A stretch of 64,000 nucleotides of DNA from Segatella copri (lineage in GTDB: Bacteria > Bacteroidota > Bacteroidia > Bacteroidales > Bacteroidaceae), in contig NZ_CP156891.1 of assembly GCF_019249795.2 (NCBI RefSeq), positions 782,001 to 846,000 of the forward strand, given 5' to 3'. Both the position numbers and the translations under genes were made by a program. Shown here in pieces: positions 1 to 8,870 of this stretch. How positions within the stretch are numbered: position 1 is the first letter of the stretch; the number at the start of each line of letters is the position of its first letter. The notes under the pieces are model-generated. The model had not been told where the DNA came from and ran no database searches. It worked only from the letters and a program-made list of their open reading frames with translations.

Positions 1-1120
1 TAACATCATAGTTGCCCTTCTCTACCTGGCGCAGGAGCTTGCCGTTCATATCATAGAGATAGAGATGCATGAAGCCGTCGCGGTCGCTAGGAAGCAGGAT
101 GTTCTTCTTGCCCACGATGCTGTTTTCAATCACCTCTTCCTTTACAAACTTAGGCACACTCTCCTTGATGAGCATCCTGCTCTTGCCGGTGAAAGGATTG
201 ACTGCATAGAGGCGCATGTCGTCCTGATGGCGGTTCATCGTATAGACAATCAGACTGTTGGCGTCTGGCGATGTCTTGATGCGTGGATAATAGCCGTCGG
301 AATCTACAGGCACATCGAGCGCCACGGTCTTGCCGTTCTTCATATCATAGCTCCAGAGGCTCACCTTAGAGTTGTCCTGTCCTGCCTTAGGATATTTATA
401 GGAATACTCTCCCGGATAGTCGTGATACTCGCTATGGGTAGGATGAGAACCTTCAAACATCTGCAGAGAATAAGTCTTTACGTGCGATTCGTCGAAGCGT
501 ATCCATCCGATGGCAGTTCCATCCGCATTCCATGCAAAGGCGCGGTTGAAGCTGAATTCCTCTTCGTAAACCCAATCAGGAATACCATTGATTACCTCGT
601 TGAACTTACCGTCGCGGGTAATTTGGGTTTCCTTATCTCCATCGGTAACAAAGAGATTGTTATCCTTTACGAAGGCGATGTGGCGTGAATCAGGCGACCA
701 GGTAGCCACCTGCTGGTTAACACCCTGGGAAAGCTTCTTCAAACTCTTCTTAGCAATATCATATACGAAATACTCAGCCTTGAACGAGCGGCGGTAGATA
801 GCCTCGCGATGGGTCATGATAAGCAATTTCTTGCCATCAGGACTGATTACATAACCCTCAATCTGTTCGAAGGGAGCCTTGACTGCGCTCACATCGAAGA
901 GGATGCTCATCTGCTTGCCCGTCTTGAACGAATAACTGATAACCTGCTTGCCATCATTGCTGATAGAAGCGTACAAATCGGTGCCATCAATAGGGTTAAT
1001 ACCGGTAACATAAGAGGCAGCAAACTCGCCGGAGGTAATGGCCTTCAGGTCGAGTTTATCTGCAGCTTGCATTGCTGAAACCATCATGACAGTTGCAATA
1101 AAAACTGGAAATCTTTTCAT
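1..1120 (-). CDS. Dipeptidyl peptidase IV family serine peptidase (N-terminal part)
   Basis: Reads leftward off the window edge; 373 codons are visible and the catalytic C-terminal hydrolase domain lies outside. The start MKRFPVFIATVMMVSAMQA is a signal peptide, so the product is exported. The visible part is a beta-propeller of the DPPIV_N type and contains DWVYEEEF (about residues 180-187). This matches the glutamate motif that binds the free N-terminus of substrates in DPP IV enzymes. Expected role is removal of dipeptides from proline-containing peptides in the periplasm. The start codon lies 3 bp after the stop of the upstream lipoprotein gene, so the two are probably cotranscribed. Confidence 0.88.
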   Translation of the reverse strand, partial: MKRFPVFIATVMMVSAMQAADKLDLKAITSGEFAASYVTGINPIDGTDLYASISNDGKQVISYSFKTGKQMSILFDVSAVKAPFEQIEGYVISPDGKKLLIMTHREAIYRRSFKAEYFVYDIAKKSLKKLSQGVNQQVATWSPDSRHIAFVKDNNLFVTDGDKETQITRDGKFNEVINGIPDWVYEEEFSFNRAFAWNADGTAIGWIRFDESHVKTYSLQMFEGSHPTHSEYHDYPGEYSYKYPKAGQDNSKVSLWSYDMKNGKTVALDVPVDSDGYYPRIKTSPDANSLIVYTMNRHQDDMRLYAVNPFTGKSRMLIKESVPKFVKEEVIENSIVGKKNILLPSDRDGFMHLYLYDMNGKLLRQVEKGNYDV

Positions 1121-1123
1121 GTG

Positions 1124-1942
1124 TTAATCTTTATGTAATGCCTCTATAGGCGAATAATCTTCGTCCTTGAGCAGTTGTTTTACCGTTACTTTAGGGTTGC
1201 GCTTTACATAAGCGTTGATTGTATTCACATACTTGGTCTTGAAAATCTCCTTGCCCATCGCCTTGTTTACAGCCCACATAATCTTGCCCATGTGCAGATC
1301 GCGGTCGAGCTGCGGACGGGTGTCGAACTGATCCATCGGAAAGATGCTCAGCAGATAGAAGGTAAGGCAATCTGGCACAATATACTGGCGCGACATGGTG
1401 CTACGCTGCTGCGGCGTATAGAATTTCTTGTAGAGCGGATAGTTTTCGCCCATGTATTTATCGAGCGAAATTCCTACTGAGTGTTCTCCTACTACGATGC
1501 TCTGGTCGAGAGCGCCAATCTGGGCATAGAAACAAGGCTGCTGGAGCTCCGGAATCCAACTGTTCAGACGTGAGAAGGCAGATTTCAGCTGTTCGTTGAT
1601 GTCTTCCATATTGGCAAATTCTGCCTCAGCATCGGCAATAAGTGCCTGCAGGGTAGAATCCTGATAGAACATGAGGAAACGGTTGCTGATATTGGCGTCG
1701 GTAATGGTGCCAAGCTGAAGCATTTTCTCTATCAGCGTACGGGTTTCTATCGGGTAATCGGTGTTCATCTGCTGCAGGGCTGAGAAATCACCGGTAGTAA
1801 GATATCTGCTTTCCAATCGGTCGTAACGCTGTACTGACAGGGGCACAGCCTCTCCTTCCTCGTTCGGCTTGAACTTAAACTCGCAGGCCGAACTGAGAAG
1901 CACTATTGCTAATATGACTATATAATTAAAAAAACTTTTCAC
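1124..1942 (-). CDS. GldB-like lipoprotein
   Basis: 272 residues. The N-terminus has a short hydrophobic segment ending in LLSSAC, a lipobox with the acylated cysteine near residue 20, so it is a predicted lipoprotein. The central SLDKYMGENYPLY segment and the following helical region resemble the GldB family, which is named from gliding motility in flavobacteria but is widespread in non-gliding Bacteroidales. Its job in such organisms is not known to me. It has its own promoter upstream and is followed 3 bp later by the DPP IV gene. Family call by recall, moderately sure. Confidence 0.6.
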   Translation of the reverse strand: MKSFFNYIVILAIVLLSSACEFKFKPNEEGEAVPLSVQRYDRLESRYLTTGDFSALQQMNTDYPIETRTLIEKMLQLGTITDANISNRFLMFYQDSTLQALIADAEAEFANMEDINEQLKSAFSRLNSWIPELQQPCFYAQIGALDQSIVVGEHSVGISLDKYMGENYPLYKKFYTPQQRSTMSRQYIVPDCLTFYLLSIFPMDQFDTRPQLDRDLHMGKIMWAVNKAMGKEIFKTKYVNTINAYVKRNPKVTVKQLLKDEDYSPIEALHKD

Positions 1943-1972
1943 GATAATTTACAAATCTTCGAGTTACGACTG

Positions 1973-2004
1973 CAAAAATACTAAAAATTATTTAAATTAC
2001 CAAG
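1973..2004 (-). promoter_or_regulatory. Promoter of the GldB-like / DPP IV pair
   Basis: On the minus strand a TATTTTTG -7 box (1973-1980) is preceded after 20 bp by CTTG (2001-2004), close to the TTTG -33 box of Bacteroidota. It lies 31 bp upstream of the lipoprotein start. Confidence 0.6.
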
Positions 2005-2070
2005 CTTTTTTGCTAAAAAATCATACGCATTCGCAAAAAAAATGGGTTTTTCTCTTAAATTTGTTTGCAA

Positions 2071-2122
2071 AATAGCCAGCAATGAGCAAAACGTAAGGCT
2101 TTTTTGCTCATTGCTGACTATT
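2071..2122 (-). terminator. Long hairpin downstream of the DUF4861 gene
   Basis: Two 21-nt arms (2071-2091 and 2102-2122) pair with a single mismatch around a 10-nt loop. The hairpin starts 15 bp after the DUF4861 stop codon. There is no classical T run, but the position and stability suggest a transcript end or an mRNA-stabilising 3' structure. Confidence 0.5.
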
Positions 2123-2137
2123 TGCGCAGTTTTCTGC

Positions 2138-3385
2138 TTATCGGATGATGACAGAAACTGAAACCTGAACCGGCTCTTCTATCTGCTTCTTCCAGGCTTT
2201 CAACCACTCATACCACTCCTTCTCGCCCTTGAAACCATAGGTTTCGTTGGCACTGGTATAAGCAAGCTTATAACTGAGCTGGCTGCCTGCAGGTTTCACC
2301 ACCTGAGTATAGCAATCCTTATTGGCTGGCTGCTGACTAACCAGGGCTGACTGTGGCACATAAATGCCCAAGCCTACGGTCTCCAGCTTGTGCTTTCCAT
2401 CGTCCTTGCCTGTTGGCCAGTCGCTGCCGTAACAGCCTCGCAATCCCTTGCCATCAGCAAATTCGCTGGAACCCTTTACGTTAATGAGTCCTGTAGCAAA
2501 CTGATAATCAGAAACATCCTTGTTGAAGAATACATCTACATCGAAATCGCGATGACCGGCATAGATGGTGTAACGGATGGTGGCATTGACAGGCTTCAAG
2601 CCCGGAGCCGGAACCCAACCCTTATCCACTACCTCGACGATGGCACGGAGCGGACCTTCTGAAATGACGCACTGCTCCTGGTATTTCACGTTGTTGAACA
2701 GCACCTGGTCTTTACCGTCCCAGCCACGGAGCGCACCCAGTCCGTAGGTATTGCCTACCCAGAGGCAATCATCGCCCGAACCAGCCTGAATCTGCTCTTC
2801 TGAAGGATAGAACTGCGTATCCTGAACCACCAGTCCCTTGTTGATTTTGCCATAAAGGTCGATGGTCTGACGATGGTCGAAATAAACACGCATGGCAATC
2901 AGTTCGCTTTCGAAACAGATGCCATGAGAATGGACGTAGTGATAAGGGTCCTTGGTCTTCTTATCAAACGAGATGCTACGCAGATAAATATCCTGCCTGT
3001 TCTTAGCCAGCTTCCTGTTTCTGCTTGGCAGACAGAGTTCGGCAAAGGTACGAGCCGGATACTGTGCCTGCTCGCCCTCACGATAGAGGTGCACCTGATA
3101 GGTCTTGGTTTCTTTCTTGCCCAAATCGGCAAGGAAACAGAGTTCATCGTTGGTACAATCGCGGTTGATGTCGTCGAGCTGTGAAGGAATCTCCTTACCG
3201 TCAACGGTTACTACAGCGCGCTGAATGTCACCAATAGCTCCCAACTTGCTGAGATCTACCACCACCGGAGCATCGGTTCTTGCCACCTTGGAAGGATTGG
3301 AAACCGACACCTGGAAATTAACCTGCCCCTGGGCTGACAGAACTATCAGCGAAACCAGCGCCATCATCATTTGTTTTTTCTTCAT
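2138..3385 (-). CDS. Secreted DUF4861 family protein
   Basis: 415 residues with an N-terminal signal peptide (MKKKQMMMALVSLIVLSAQG). The sequence matches my memory of DUF4861, a beta-rich family common in polysaccharide-degrading Bacteroidota. Aromatic and acidic segments such as GCYGSDWPTG and ETYGFKGEKEWYEW look like parts of a carbohydrate-facing surface. No catalytic residues can be named from the sequence. It lies 32 bp downstream of a glycosyltransferase gene on the same strand and ends in a long hairpin, so it may be the last gene of that transcript. No SusCD pair is next to it. Confidence 0.6.
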   Translation of the reverse strand: MKKKQMMMALVSLIVLSAQGQVNFQVSVSNPSKVARTDAPVVVDLSKLGAIGDIQRAVVTVDGKEIPSQLDDINRDCTNDELCFLADLGKKETKTYQVHLYREGEQAQYPARTFAELCLPSRNRKLAKNRQDIYLRSISFDKKTKDPYHYVHSHGICFESELIAMRVYFDHRQTIDLYGKINKGLVVQDTQFYPSEEQIQAGSGDDCLWVGNTYGLGALRGWDGKDQVLFNNVKYQEQCVISEGPLRAIVEVVDKGWVPAPGLKPVNATIRYTIYAGHRDFDVDVFFNKDVSDYQFATGLINVKGSSEFADGKGLRGCYGSDWPTGKDDGKHKLETVGLGIYVPQSALVSQQPANKDCYTQVVKPAGSQLSYKLAYTSANETYGFKGEKEWYEWLKAWKKQIEEPVQVSVSVIIR

Positions 3386-3417
3386 AGATTTTATTTTTAA
3401 GTTTGTTTATTAATAGT

Positions 3418-4434
3418 CTACAACTGCGAGAAGAGTTTCTTGCCCTTGGCGTAATATTGCCAGATGATAGAGAGATTGTAAACCTGCGGAATCTCCTCCT
3501 TCACCCTGCCCGCCTGTATCTTTCTGCGATCTTCGTCAAACTCATGTTTCCATGCCTTGAAAGCCCTACGCGCCTTGAAGATAGCCTTGAAGTCACCCCA
3601 GTTGCGATTCAGAACCAATGTCTCGAAAGCAGCAAGGTAATCCAGGAATCTGCGCATACGCATCACATGAGCCAACTCCGTATCACTCAGATTCTTATAA
3701 AGCATGGTTAAATTATTTCTGAAATTCAGATAAGTCTTCATCGGATTGCTTTTCGGCAGGGTTCCACCACCCACATGATAAACCTCACTCTCAGGAATGC
3801 AGTAGATTTTTCTGCCCATCAGACGCAAGCGCCAGCAAAGATCTATCTCTTCATTATGAGCAAAGAAACGGCCGTCTAAACCGCCAGCAGTCCAATAATC
3901 CTTTGAGCGGATCATCATACAGGCACCCGTAGCCCACAATATTTCCTGCTGGTAATCATACTGCCCGTTATCGCGCTCTACCGTATCAAAGATGCGGCCG
4001 CGACAGAACGGATAGCCGTATTTGTCGAGGAATCCGCCGCAAGCGCCAGCATACTCAAAGCTGTCCTTATCGTATTCGGCAAGCAACTTAGGCTGGCAGG
4101 CAGCCACCTGCTGATGCGAATCCATAAACTCGATGAGCGGTGTAAGCCAATGATGCGAAACCTCCACATCGCTATTCAGGAGCACGTAATATTCTGCATC
4201 AATCTGCTTCAAGGCACGGTTATAGCCTTCAGCAAAGCCGAAATTCTGCTCCAGCACGATGGTCTTCACCTGAGGAAACTGAGTCTCCAGAAGGTGCATC
4301 GAACCATCAGAAGAAGAATTGTCTGCCACCCAGATTTCAGCATCCTGACGGGAATATTCGATGACATTCGGAAGATACTTTGCCAGCATCTTCTGTCCAT
4401 TCCAGTTTAATATAACGATTGCTACTTTTGCCAT
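3418..4434 (-). CDS. Family 2 glycosyltransferase
   Basis: 338 residues. The N-terminus VAIVILNWNG followed by WVADNSSSDGS and VLLNSDVEV (about residue 90) is the GT-A fold signature: nucleotide-sugar binding loop and a DxD-like metal site (NSDVE). HNEEIDLCWRLRLMG near residue 195 is the ED-type catalytic segment of rhamnosyl/other GT2 enzymes. No transmembrane segments are seen, so it acts at the cytoplasmic face on surface polysaccharide or a glycan. It starts 2 bp from the stop of the radical SAM gene, implying translational coupling. The sugar donor cannot be told from the sequence. Confidence 0.85.
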   Translation of the reverse strand: MAKVAIVILNWNGQKMLAKYLPNVIEYSRQDAEIWVADNSSSDGSMHLLETQFPQVKTIVLEQNFGFAEGYNRALKQIDAEYYVLLNSDVEVSHHWLTPLIEFMDSHQQVAACQPKLLAEYDKDSFEYAGACGGFLDKYGYPFCRGRIFDTVERDNGQYDYQQEILWATGACMMIRSKDYWTAGGLDGRFFAHNEEIDLCWRLRLMGRKIYCIPESEVYHVGGGTLPKSNPMKTYLNFRNNLTMLYKNLSDTELAHVMRMRRFLDYLAAFETLVLNRNWGDFKAIFKARRAFKAWKHEFDEDRRKIQAGRVKEEIPQVYNLSIIWQYYAKGKKLFSQL

Positions 4435-4436
4435 AT

Positions 4437-5321
4437 TTATTGTAAACTCTTTAATCTGTTATTCAGGAGATTGGTAAACTCATAGTTCTTGAGTCCCCAT
4501 TTGGGAGCAACCAGCAGTTCTTTGGGAGACTGACTGACGAAGCGCTCCAGCACCAAATCCTTTCTGAGCAGACGGATGTATTTCACGATGACATCAATAT
4601 ATTCCTCTACCGTGTAAACATGGAAGGGATGCTCAGCATATTCCTGTGCCAGCCGGGTGCCCCTGATAATCTGCATCTGATGAATCTTGAGAATATCAAG
4701 CGGCAAGGAAGAGATGAGAGGAGCCTGGCGCAGACTTTCTTCCGCATCTTCTCCCGGCAAGCCGATGATGATGTGGCCGCCCGTAAGGATTCCCCTGGCA
4801 TGAGTACGCTCTACGGCACTACGGCAACAGGCAAAATCATGTCCGCGGTTGATGCGTTTCAAGGTTTCATCATTGGCACTCTCAATGCCATATTCCACCA
4901 GCACGAAGGTTCGGCGGTTCAGTTCTTCCAGATAATCGAGCAATTCATCGCTCACACAATCCGGACGGGTTCCGATAACGATTCCCACCACATCTTCCAC
5001 CTCAAGAGCCTCTTCATACATCTGCCTCAGTTGCTCCACCCTGGCGTATGTATTGGTATAAGCCTGGAAATAAGCCAGATATTTCATATCAGGATACTTC
5101 CTGCTGAAGAAAGCCTTTCCCTCCTCCAGCTGTTCAGTAATCGACTTTTTCCGGTCGCAATAGCTCGGATTGAAGGTGCGGTTGTCGCAATACGTACATC
5201 CGCCACTCGAAATCCTTCCATCTCTGTTAGGACAGGAGAATCCCGCGTCTATCGAAATCTTCTGAACACGGAAATCAGGAAACTGCTTCCGGATCCATGT
5301 TCCAAAATCGTTGTAATACAT
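4437..5321 (-). CDS. TIGR01212-type radical SAM protein (YhcC-like)
   Basis: 294 residues. Cysteines in GFSCPNRDG and GGCTYCDN form the iron-sulfur cluster motif of the YhcC/TIGR01212 radical SAM family. Later blocks GTRPDCV, LVEYGIESAN and GGHIIIGLPGE are the usual TIM-barrel landmarks. Length agrees with the family. The substrate of this family is not established. It sits between mtaB (about 100 bp upstream, separated by an A/T-rich repeat) and the GT2 gene (2 bp gap). Confidence 0.85.
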   Translation of the reverse strand: MYYNDFGTWIRKQFPDFRVQKISIDAGFSCPNRDGRISSGGCTYCDNRTFNPSYCDRKKSITEQLEEGKAFFSRKYPDMKYLAYFQAYTNTYARVEQLRQMYEEALEVEDVVGIVIGTRPDCVSDELLDYLEELNRRTFVLVEYGIESANDETLKRINRGHDFACCRSAVERTHARGILTGGHIIIGLPGEDAEESLRQAPLISSLPLDILKIHQMQIIRGTRLAQEYAEHPFHVYTVEEYIDVIVKYIRLLRKDLVLERFVSQSPKELLVAPKWGLKNYEFTNLLNNRLKSLQ

Positions 5322-5343
5322 TGGACTTTGAACTTTACGATTA

Positions 5344-5415
5344 ACCCTTTTTACTTAGCCCTATTAACTATAAACTATTAATTATAAACTATCAACAAGC
5401 CCTATTTACTATAAA
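5344..5415. repeat. A/T-rich TATAAACTAT repeat cluster
   Basis: Several degenerate copies of ACTATAAACTATTAAC, interrupted by two AGCCCTATT segments, fill the gap between mtaB and the radical SAM gene. A cleaner array of the same word occurs at 39672-39724, also between two codirectional genes. Confidence 0.7.
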
Positions 5416-5422
5416 CTATCAA

Positions 5423-6853
5423 CTAAAGAAGCTCTCCCTTCAGCGCCGTCTTATCGTGATTGAAATCACCCAGGCGAACCTTGATAAGTTGGTTGTCGTA
5501 TTCTTCCTTGGCGAGAGCCGGCGAAAGTTCTACGCGGATATAGTTCTTGGTGAATCCATGCATTGCCTTGCCTCTTGGCGCCTTTTCGAAGAGAACCTCA
5601 GCCTCAGTACCGATGTATTGGGCATAGAATTCCTGCGTCTTCTGATCGCTCAACTCCAACAGTCGCTTGGAGCGCTTCTTCTTCTCCTTCTCGTCAACCA
5701 CATACGGAATCTTCAAGGCAGCCGTGCCCGGACGCTCAGAATAAGGGAAGACATGAAGCTGGGTAACAGGCAGACTCTTCAGGAACTCATAGCATTCTTC
5801 AAAACACTCCGGAGTTTCGCCGCGACAGCCCACCATCACATCAACACCGATAAACGCATCAGGCATTTTCTCCTTGATAAGATTCACCTTGTGGGCAAAG
5901 AGCGCCTTGTCGTAACGGCGGTGCATCAGCTTGAGCACCTCATCGCTTCCGCTCTGCAGAGGAATATGGAAATGAGGCATAAAAGCACGGCTCTGGGCAC
6001 AATACTCTATGAGATCATCATCACAGAGATCAGGCTCCAGACTCGAAATGCGGTAACGCTTGATTCCTTCTACCTGATCCATCGCCTTGACAAGGTCGAT
6101 GAATCGCTCGTGGGTAGTCTGACCGAAATCACCGATATTCACACCGGTAATGACGATTTCCTTACCGCCTTCAGCAGCCGCCTGCTCACATTGAGCCACA
6201 AGCGACTGGATGCTTGGGTTGCGCGAATTGCCTCGGGCAAATGGAATGGTGCAATAGGTGCAATAATAATTGCAGCCGTCCTGCACCTTCAGGAAATAAC
6301 GGGTACGGTTGCCACGCGAGCAAGAAGGCTGGAAGGTCTTGATTTCCTTCGTCTTCACGCTATAATGCTGATGAAGAGCCGCAGCATCGCCGTTCTGAGA
6401 ACTTTCCGTATCGACGTTCTGAGGAGTTACCGCATCGCCGTTCTGAGGGGACTGAGCAGTCAATCCGTTTTCCTGGGCAAATTTCTGCGCCCATGCATCG
6501 CTGAGATATTGAATCAAGTGCGCCTTCTCGTTAGCACCCAACACGAGATCTACACCCTCTATCTTGCTGACATTCTCAGATTCGAGCTGCGCATAACAGC
6601 CCGTCACGATAACGAATGCACCCGGATTGTTTCTCACCATCCGGTGGATAGCCTGACGGCATTTATGATCGGCAACTTCTGTTACCGAGCAGGTGTTAAT
6701 CAGACAAATATCAGCTTTCTCCCCCTTTTTAGCAGTAATGACGCCCATATCTTCGAGCATTTTGCCAAAAGTGGAAGTTTCAGAGAAGTTGAGTTTGCAG
6801 CCTAGCGTATAGTAAGCTGCCTTTTTACCTTGGAAGGCACTTGAATCTATCAT
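5423..6853 (-). CDS. mtaB: tRNA ms2t6A methylthiotransferase MtaB
   Basis: 476 residues. The order is an UPF0004 N-terminal domain (YYTLGCKLNFSE, INTCSVTE, VTGCYAQ supply cluster cysteines), a radical SAM core with CNYYCTYC (C-x3-C-x2-C), and a C-terminal TRAM-like RNA-binding region. The enzyme adds a methylthio group to t6A37 of tRNAs. Between the first two domains (about residues 128-158) is a low-complexity insert with three copies of a QNGD/QNVD word, which I do not recall in other MtaB proteins. Neighbours downstream are a radical SAM gene and a GT2. Confidence 0.9.
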   Translation of the reverse strand: MIDSSAFQGKKAAYYTLGCKLNFSETSTFGKMLEDMGVITAKKGEKADICLINTCSVTEVADHKCRQAIHRMVRNNPGAFVIVTGCYAQLESENVSKIEGVDLVLGANEKAHLIQYLSDAWAQKFAQENGLTAQSPQNGDAVTPQNVDTESSQNGDAAALHQHYSVKTKEIKTFQPSCSRGNRTRYFLKVQDGCNYYCTYCTIPFARGNSRNPSIQSLVAQCEQAAAEGGKEIVITGVNIGDFGQTTHERFIDLVKAMDQVEGIKRYRISSLEPDLCDDDLIEYCAQSRAFMPHFHIPLQSGSDEVLKLMHRRYDKALFAHKVNLIKEKMPDAFIGVDVMVGCRGETPECFEECYEFLKSLPVTQLHVFPYSERPGTAALKIPYVVDEKEKKKRSKRLLELSDQKTQEFYAQYIGTEAEVLFEKAPRGKAMHGFTKNYIRVELSPALAKEEYDNQLIKVRLGDFNHDKTALKGELL

Positions 6854-6913
6854 AAATTATCTTTTCTAATATTCTAAAAGGTAACCTAAAAAAATGAAAC
6901 ATAGTCTCTATAA

Positions 6914-6945
6914 AACGAAAAAGCCGCTAGACCGAAGTCCAGCGG
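6914..6945 (-). terminator. Intrinsic terminator of the small lipoprotein gene
   Basis: On the minus strand a 9-bp stem (one mismatch) closes a TTCG tetraloop and is followed by CTTTTTC. It lies about 40 bp past the stop of the 56-residue lipoprotein. Confidence 0.8.
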
Positions 6946-6982
6946 TTGTTTCTCTCATTTTTCGTTCGCAAGTAATTTCAAA

Positions 6983-7153
6983 TTACTTAGCAGAATCAGC
7001 AGCAGCTGTATCAGCAGCAGCAGTGTCAGCAGCAGTTGTATCTACCTGAGCTGTGTCAGAATCAGCAGAAGCTGTGTTCTGAGCTGTTTTGTTACCACAT
7101 GATGCGAAAGAGATAGCTGCGATAGCTACGAACATAAAAACTAATTTCTTCAT
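6983..7153 (-). CDS. Small alanine/aspartate/threonine-rich lipoprotein
   Basis: 56 residues: signal peptide MKKLVFMFVAIAAISFASC with lipobox FASC, then a short acidic, low-complexity tail in which TAAAD-like words are repeated. The start at 7153 is chosen because it gives an exact lipoprotein signal; the upstream in-frame ATG lies near a TACCTTTG -7 box (7207-7214) and would add no recognisable sequence. No function can be assigned. It is monocistronic, with its own terminator. Confidence 0.75.
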   Translation of the reverse strand: MKKLVFMFVAIAAISFASCGNKTAQNTASADSDTAQVDTTAADTAAADTAAADSAK

Positions 7154-7535
7154 TTTCTTTGCTTTTTTAAAATCTGTAAAACAATCATTTGTTCTTTTGA
7201 ACGATGCAAAGGTAAGCATTTTTTTGATACGTTGTTCTTTTTTTTGCGATTTTTTTTTAGGTGATTTTGTAATAAAATTACAAATCGCTAAAAATCAGCC
7301 ACTTACAAAATGCTAACAAAGGTTAAAGTTTTTAATGTGCTCGGAAACAGCCTAATTTTAACACTTTTCGGTGTTTTTAGCGTAACAAGGGTGCGCGCCA
7401 ACACCTCTTCAGAGCAGCACTATATACATATAATAAGGTACGCGCGAGAGGGAAAGAACAGAAACTTTTTCTGCATGAGAAAGAAGATTTTCTGCATGAG
7501 AGAGAATATTTTCCCAAGAAATCGTTCCCAAAAAC

Positions 7536-7566
7536 TTTGATTGCCGAGAATTTTTTCGTAACTTTG
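7536..7566 (+). promoter_or_regulatory. Promoter of the MFS gene
   Basis: TTTG (7536-7539), a 19-bp spacer and TAACTTTG (7559-7566) match the Bacteroidota consensus; the start codon is 32 bp downstream. The remaining gap from 7154 shows only A/T-rich sequence and a short direct repeat of TCTGCATGAGA (about 7470-7500); no gene is seen there. Confidence 0.8.
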
Positions 7567-7597
7567 CACTCAAAACAAAGAAACAAACAGACAGAAA

Positions 7598-8770
7598 ATG
7601 ATACAGCTAAAAGAAAATCAGGGCATTCCCCGCAGCATTCTTCTGATGATGGCTATCGTCGCAGGACTCACCGTAGCCAACTGCTACTACAATCAGCCGC
7701 TTCTCGAACTCATCCGCCACGACCTGGATATTACCGAGCAGAAGGCTAACCTCATCACCGTCATTACCCAGATAGGTTATGCGCTGGGCTTATTCTTCCT
7801 CATTCCCTTGTGCGACATGCTTTCGCGCAAGAAACTCATCCTTGTCAATATGACCATTGCTGCATTGATGGCTATCGTGATGGCTGCAGCGCAAAACGTT
7901 TGGATGCTCTGGGGAGCTTCACTGCTGATTGGCGCCTGTTCGGTGATTCCGCAGTTCTTCATTCCGATAGCCGGACAGTTTTCGGAGCCCAAGAACAAGA
8001 GCAGGAATATGGGCATTGTACTCTCCGGACTGCTGACGGGCATTCTTGCCTCACGAGTAATCAGCGGTTACATCGGCGAATGGCTGGGATGGCGGGAGAT
8101 GTTTATCATAGCTGCTTTCGTGATGGTGTTTTGCATGGGAATCATGCTGCTGATGATGCCTGAAATGAAGCGCAACTATGTAGGAACCTACCGAGGGCTG
8201 ATGACCACGATAGCAGAAATTTTCTTTTTCCATTCTTCTATCCGCATCTATTCCACCCGTGCAGCCTTCGGGTTCGGCAGTATGATGGCAATATGGTCTT
8301 GTCTGGCGTTCCATCTGGCGCAGCCACCTTTCAGCGCAGGAAGTGATATGGTAGGAATGCTCGGACTTTGCGGAATCATGGGAGCCGTTGCTGCCAGTGG
8401 TGTTGGAAAACTGATTCCTAGGTTTGGCATTCGAAAATTCAATCTGTTCGGAGCAGGAATGCAGATCATCGCCTGGGCAATAGCCTTGCTTTTCGGCAAC
8501 ACTTACGCCGGACTCATCGCAGCCATCATCCTGGTTGACATCGGTCTGCAATGTCAGCAGCTCAGCAATCAGAGTGGTTGTCTGCAGGAGATTCCGCAGG
8601 CTTCCAACCGCGCCAACACCATTTTCATGACCAGCTATTTCATCGGTGGTTCGCTAGGCACTTTCTGTGCCGGATACGTCTGGACGCAAGCCGACTGGCT
8701 AGGTGTCTGCATCGTAGGAATCGCCTTCGCCATGATTTCTCTGCTTATCACGCTAAACTGCAAGAAATAA
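7598..8770 (+). CDS. MFS transporter
   Basis: 390 residues with about 12 hydrophobic segments. The loop LCDMLSRKKLIL between helices 2 and 3 is the MFS motif A region, and GVGKLIPRFGIRKFNLFG is the matching loop in the second half. N-terminal AGLTVANCYYNQPLL is typical of the drug:H+ antiporter-like MFS group seen in many Bacteroidota and Proteobacteria. The substrate is unknown. It has its own promoter and shares a bidirectional terminator with the convergent S9 peptidase gene. Confidence 0.85.
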   Translation: MIQLKENQGIPRSILLMMAIVAGLTVANCYYNQPLLELIRHDLDITEQKANLITVITQIGYALGLFFLIPLCDMLSRKKLILVNMTIAALMAIVMAAAQNVWMLWGASLLIGACSVIPQFFIPIAGQFSEPKNKSRNMGIVLSGLLTGILASRVISGYIGEWLGWREMFIIAAFVMVFCMGIMLLMMPEMKRNYVGTYRGLMTTIAEIFFFHSSIRIYSTRAAFGFGSMMAIWSCLAFHLAQPPFSAGSDMVGMLGLCGIMGAVAASGVGKLIPRFGIRKFNLFGAGMQIIAWAIALLFGNTYAGLIAAIILVDIGLQCQQLSNQSGCLQEIPQASNRANTIFMTSYFIGGSLGTFCAGYVWTQADWLGVCIVGIAFAMISLLITLNCKK

Positions 8771-8778
8771 ACATATAA

Positions 8779-8827
8779 AAGAAAAGAGATTATATTCCCG
8801 ACTTACAGGAACATAATCTCTTTTCTT
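8779..8827. terminator. Bidirectional terminator between convergent genes
   Basis: A perfect 15-bp stem (8779-8793 with 8813-8827) with A run on one side and T run on the other, serving both the MFS gene and the S9 peptidase gene. Confidence 0.85.
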
Positions 8828-8870
8828 ATTTTGATAGAGACTGAAGCTGGCATTTCTGCCGAAGCTTCAA

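Noticed and set aside
5456..6805. Long 449-codon plus-strand frame opposite mtaB
   Set aside because: It is an antisense shadow of a fully recognisable MtaB; it has no family resemblance and no promoter.
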